Notes under the pieces: model-generated
What the model was told of the DNA's origin: nothing
What the model saw: only the letters and a program-made list of their open reading frames with translations
Databases searched by the model: none
Shown: positions 6,089 to 6,529 of the stretch, piece by piece
How the letters are laid out: each line of letters starts with the position of its first letter
Position numbering within the stretch: position 1 is the stretch's first letter
NCBI GenBank assembly: GCA_946631345.1
Contig: CAMPAA010000182.1
Location: 1 to 6,529, forward strand
Length of the DNA: 6,529 nt
From: an uncultured Verrucomicrobiota bacterium
GTDB taxonomy: Bacteria; Verrucomicrobiota; Kiritimatiellia; RFP12; UBA1067
Direction of reading: 5' to 3'
Made by a program: the position numbers and the translations under genes

Positions 6089-6529
6089 ATGGATGTTGTA
6101 CTCTACTTTCAGCCGCATTCCAGCACAAGCGCGCCGGGCAAGCTCGCTGGCGTGCAGGAGATCGCCGAGAGAAACGGCTGGCATGTGCAGACGATCGACG
6201 GAATTCCTGAGCCTCGCCGTCTCCGGGAACTGATCAGGTTCTGGCATCCGATAGGGGCGATCGCCGAATGCGGCAGCGAGAACACGGATGTCGATACGCG
6301 GCGCTTCGGCGACATTCCCGTGGTTTTCCTCTCCCACAACCCCAAGGCCCTTCCACCGTCCAGCTTCTCCGTCTCGCACGACTCGGTGGAGACTGCACGG
6401 CTTGCCGCGCGCGAGCTTATGACCACCGGTTTCACAAACTTCGCCTACGTGCCGTACGCTGAAAGCCGCTACTGGAGCGCGGAACGGGAACACGCGTTCG
6501 CCGCCGCCCTCGAGCTGAACGGGCACCGG
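6089..6529 (+). CDS. XylR-like transcriptional regulator, N-terminal sensor part (partial, runs off the window)
   Basis: The first 147 residues, open to the right edge. The protein starts directly with a LacI/periplasmic-binding-type ligand domain and has no N-terminal helix-turn-helix: MDVVLYF as the first strand, GVQEIAERNGWHV as the first helix and strand, a PIGAIAE strand (about 54-60), DIPVVFLSH (75-83), VSHDSVETARLAARELMTTGFTNFAYV (about 95-121) and SRYWSAEREHAF (126-137). The last motif closely resembles the RWATEREYAF region of E. coli XylR, an AraC-family activator of xylose genes with a LacI-like sensor and a C-terminal AraC DNA-binding domain. That C-terminal domain would lie outside the window. 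No Shine-Dalgarno sequence precedes the ATG, in keeping with the nearly leaderless transcript predicted from the -10 box. Its divergent position makes it the likely regulator of the leftward operon. The inducer is unknown; xylose or a uronate is a guess. Confidence 0.82.
   Translation, partial: MDVVLYFQPHSSTSAPGKLAGVQEIAERNGWHVQTIDGIPEPRRLRELIRFWHPIGAIAECGSENTDVDTRRFGDIPVVFLSHNPKALPPSSFSVSHDSVETARLAARELMTTGFTNFAYVPYAESRYWSAEREHAFAAALELNGHR

Noticed and set aside
4482..6233. 583-codon plus-strand open frame opposite the symporter
   Set aside because: Its translation is rich in His, Arg, Gln and Pro with no family resemblance; it is an antisense shadow of a clear SSS transporter in GC-rich DNA.
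6109..6526. Minus-strand open frames at the right end (6014-6526, 6109-6435)
   Set aside because: They are antisense to the XylR-like reading frame, whose translation matches a known family.

Overview
The window is GC-rich bacterial DNA, densely coded, with one leftward operon and the start of one rightward regulator gene. The gene set fits a carbohydrate-degrading bacterium: a sodium/solute symporter, a uronate-isomerase-like protein, a clan GH-A glycoside hydrolase and a XylR-type regulator. The style of the locus and the unusual UvrC suggest the Planctomycetota-Verrucomicrobiota-Lentisphaerota-Kiritimatiellota group, but this is an impression from family resemblance; no rRNA or other phylogenetic marker is present.

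Layout, left to right. Bases 1-318 hold no gene I can support. They carry four copies of a 17-bp palindrome at an exact 46-bp period (114-268), alternating with a second conserved block built around CGTACG. From 319 to 5978 four minus-strand genes form one apparent transcription unit, transcribed in the order symporter (4515-5978), uxaC-like isomerase (3346-4518), glycoside hydrolase (1796-3292), uvrC (319-1809). The junctions are tight: start and stop codons overlap between the first two, 53 bp separate the second and third, and 14 bp overlap between the third and fourth. From 6089 to the right edge runs the 5' part of a divergent plus-strand gene for a XylR-like sensor/regulator.

The 110-bp divergent intergenic region has clear regulatory structure. 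A near-consensus leftward promoter (ATGACA, 17 bp, TATACT) drives the operon. A rightward extended -10 (TGGTATACT) precedes the regulator. Both -10 boxes lie so close to a CATATG start that both mRNAs should be nearly leaderless. Between the two -35 regions are two direct copies of CATCCCAT, 23 bp apart, a plausible operator for an AraC/XylR-type protein.

Proposed logic (inference): the regulator senses a sugar or sugar acid and controls the divergent operon. The symporter imports a sugar or uronate, the glycoside hydrolase releases it from an oligosaccharide, and the isomerase channels it into catabolism. The odd passenger is uvrC, which lacks about 120 residues found in canonical UvrC. The isomerase has also lost several motifs of typical UxaC proteins, so its substrate may differ.
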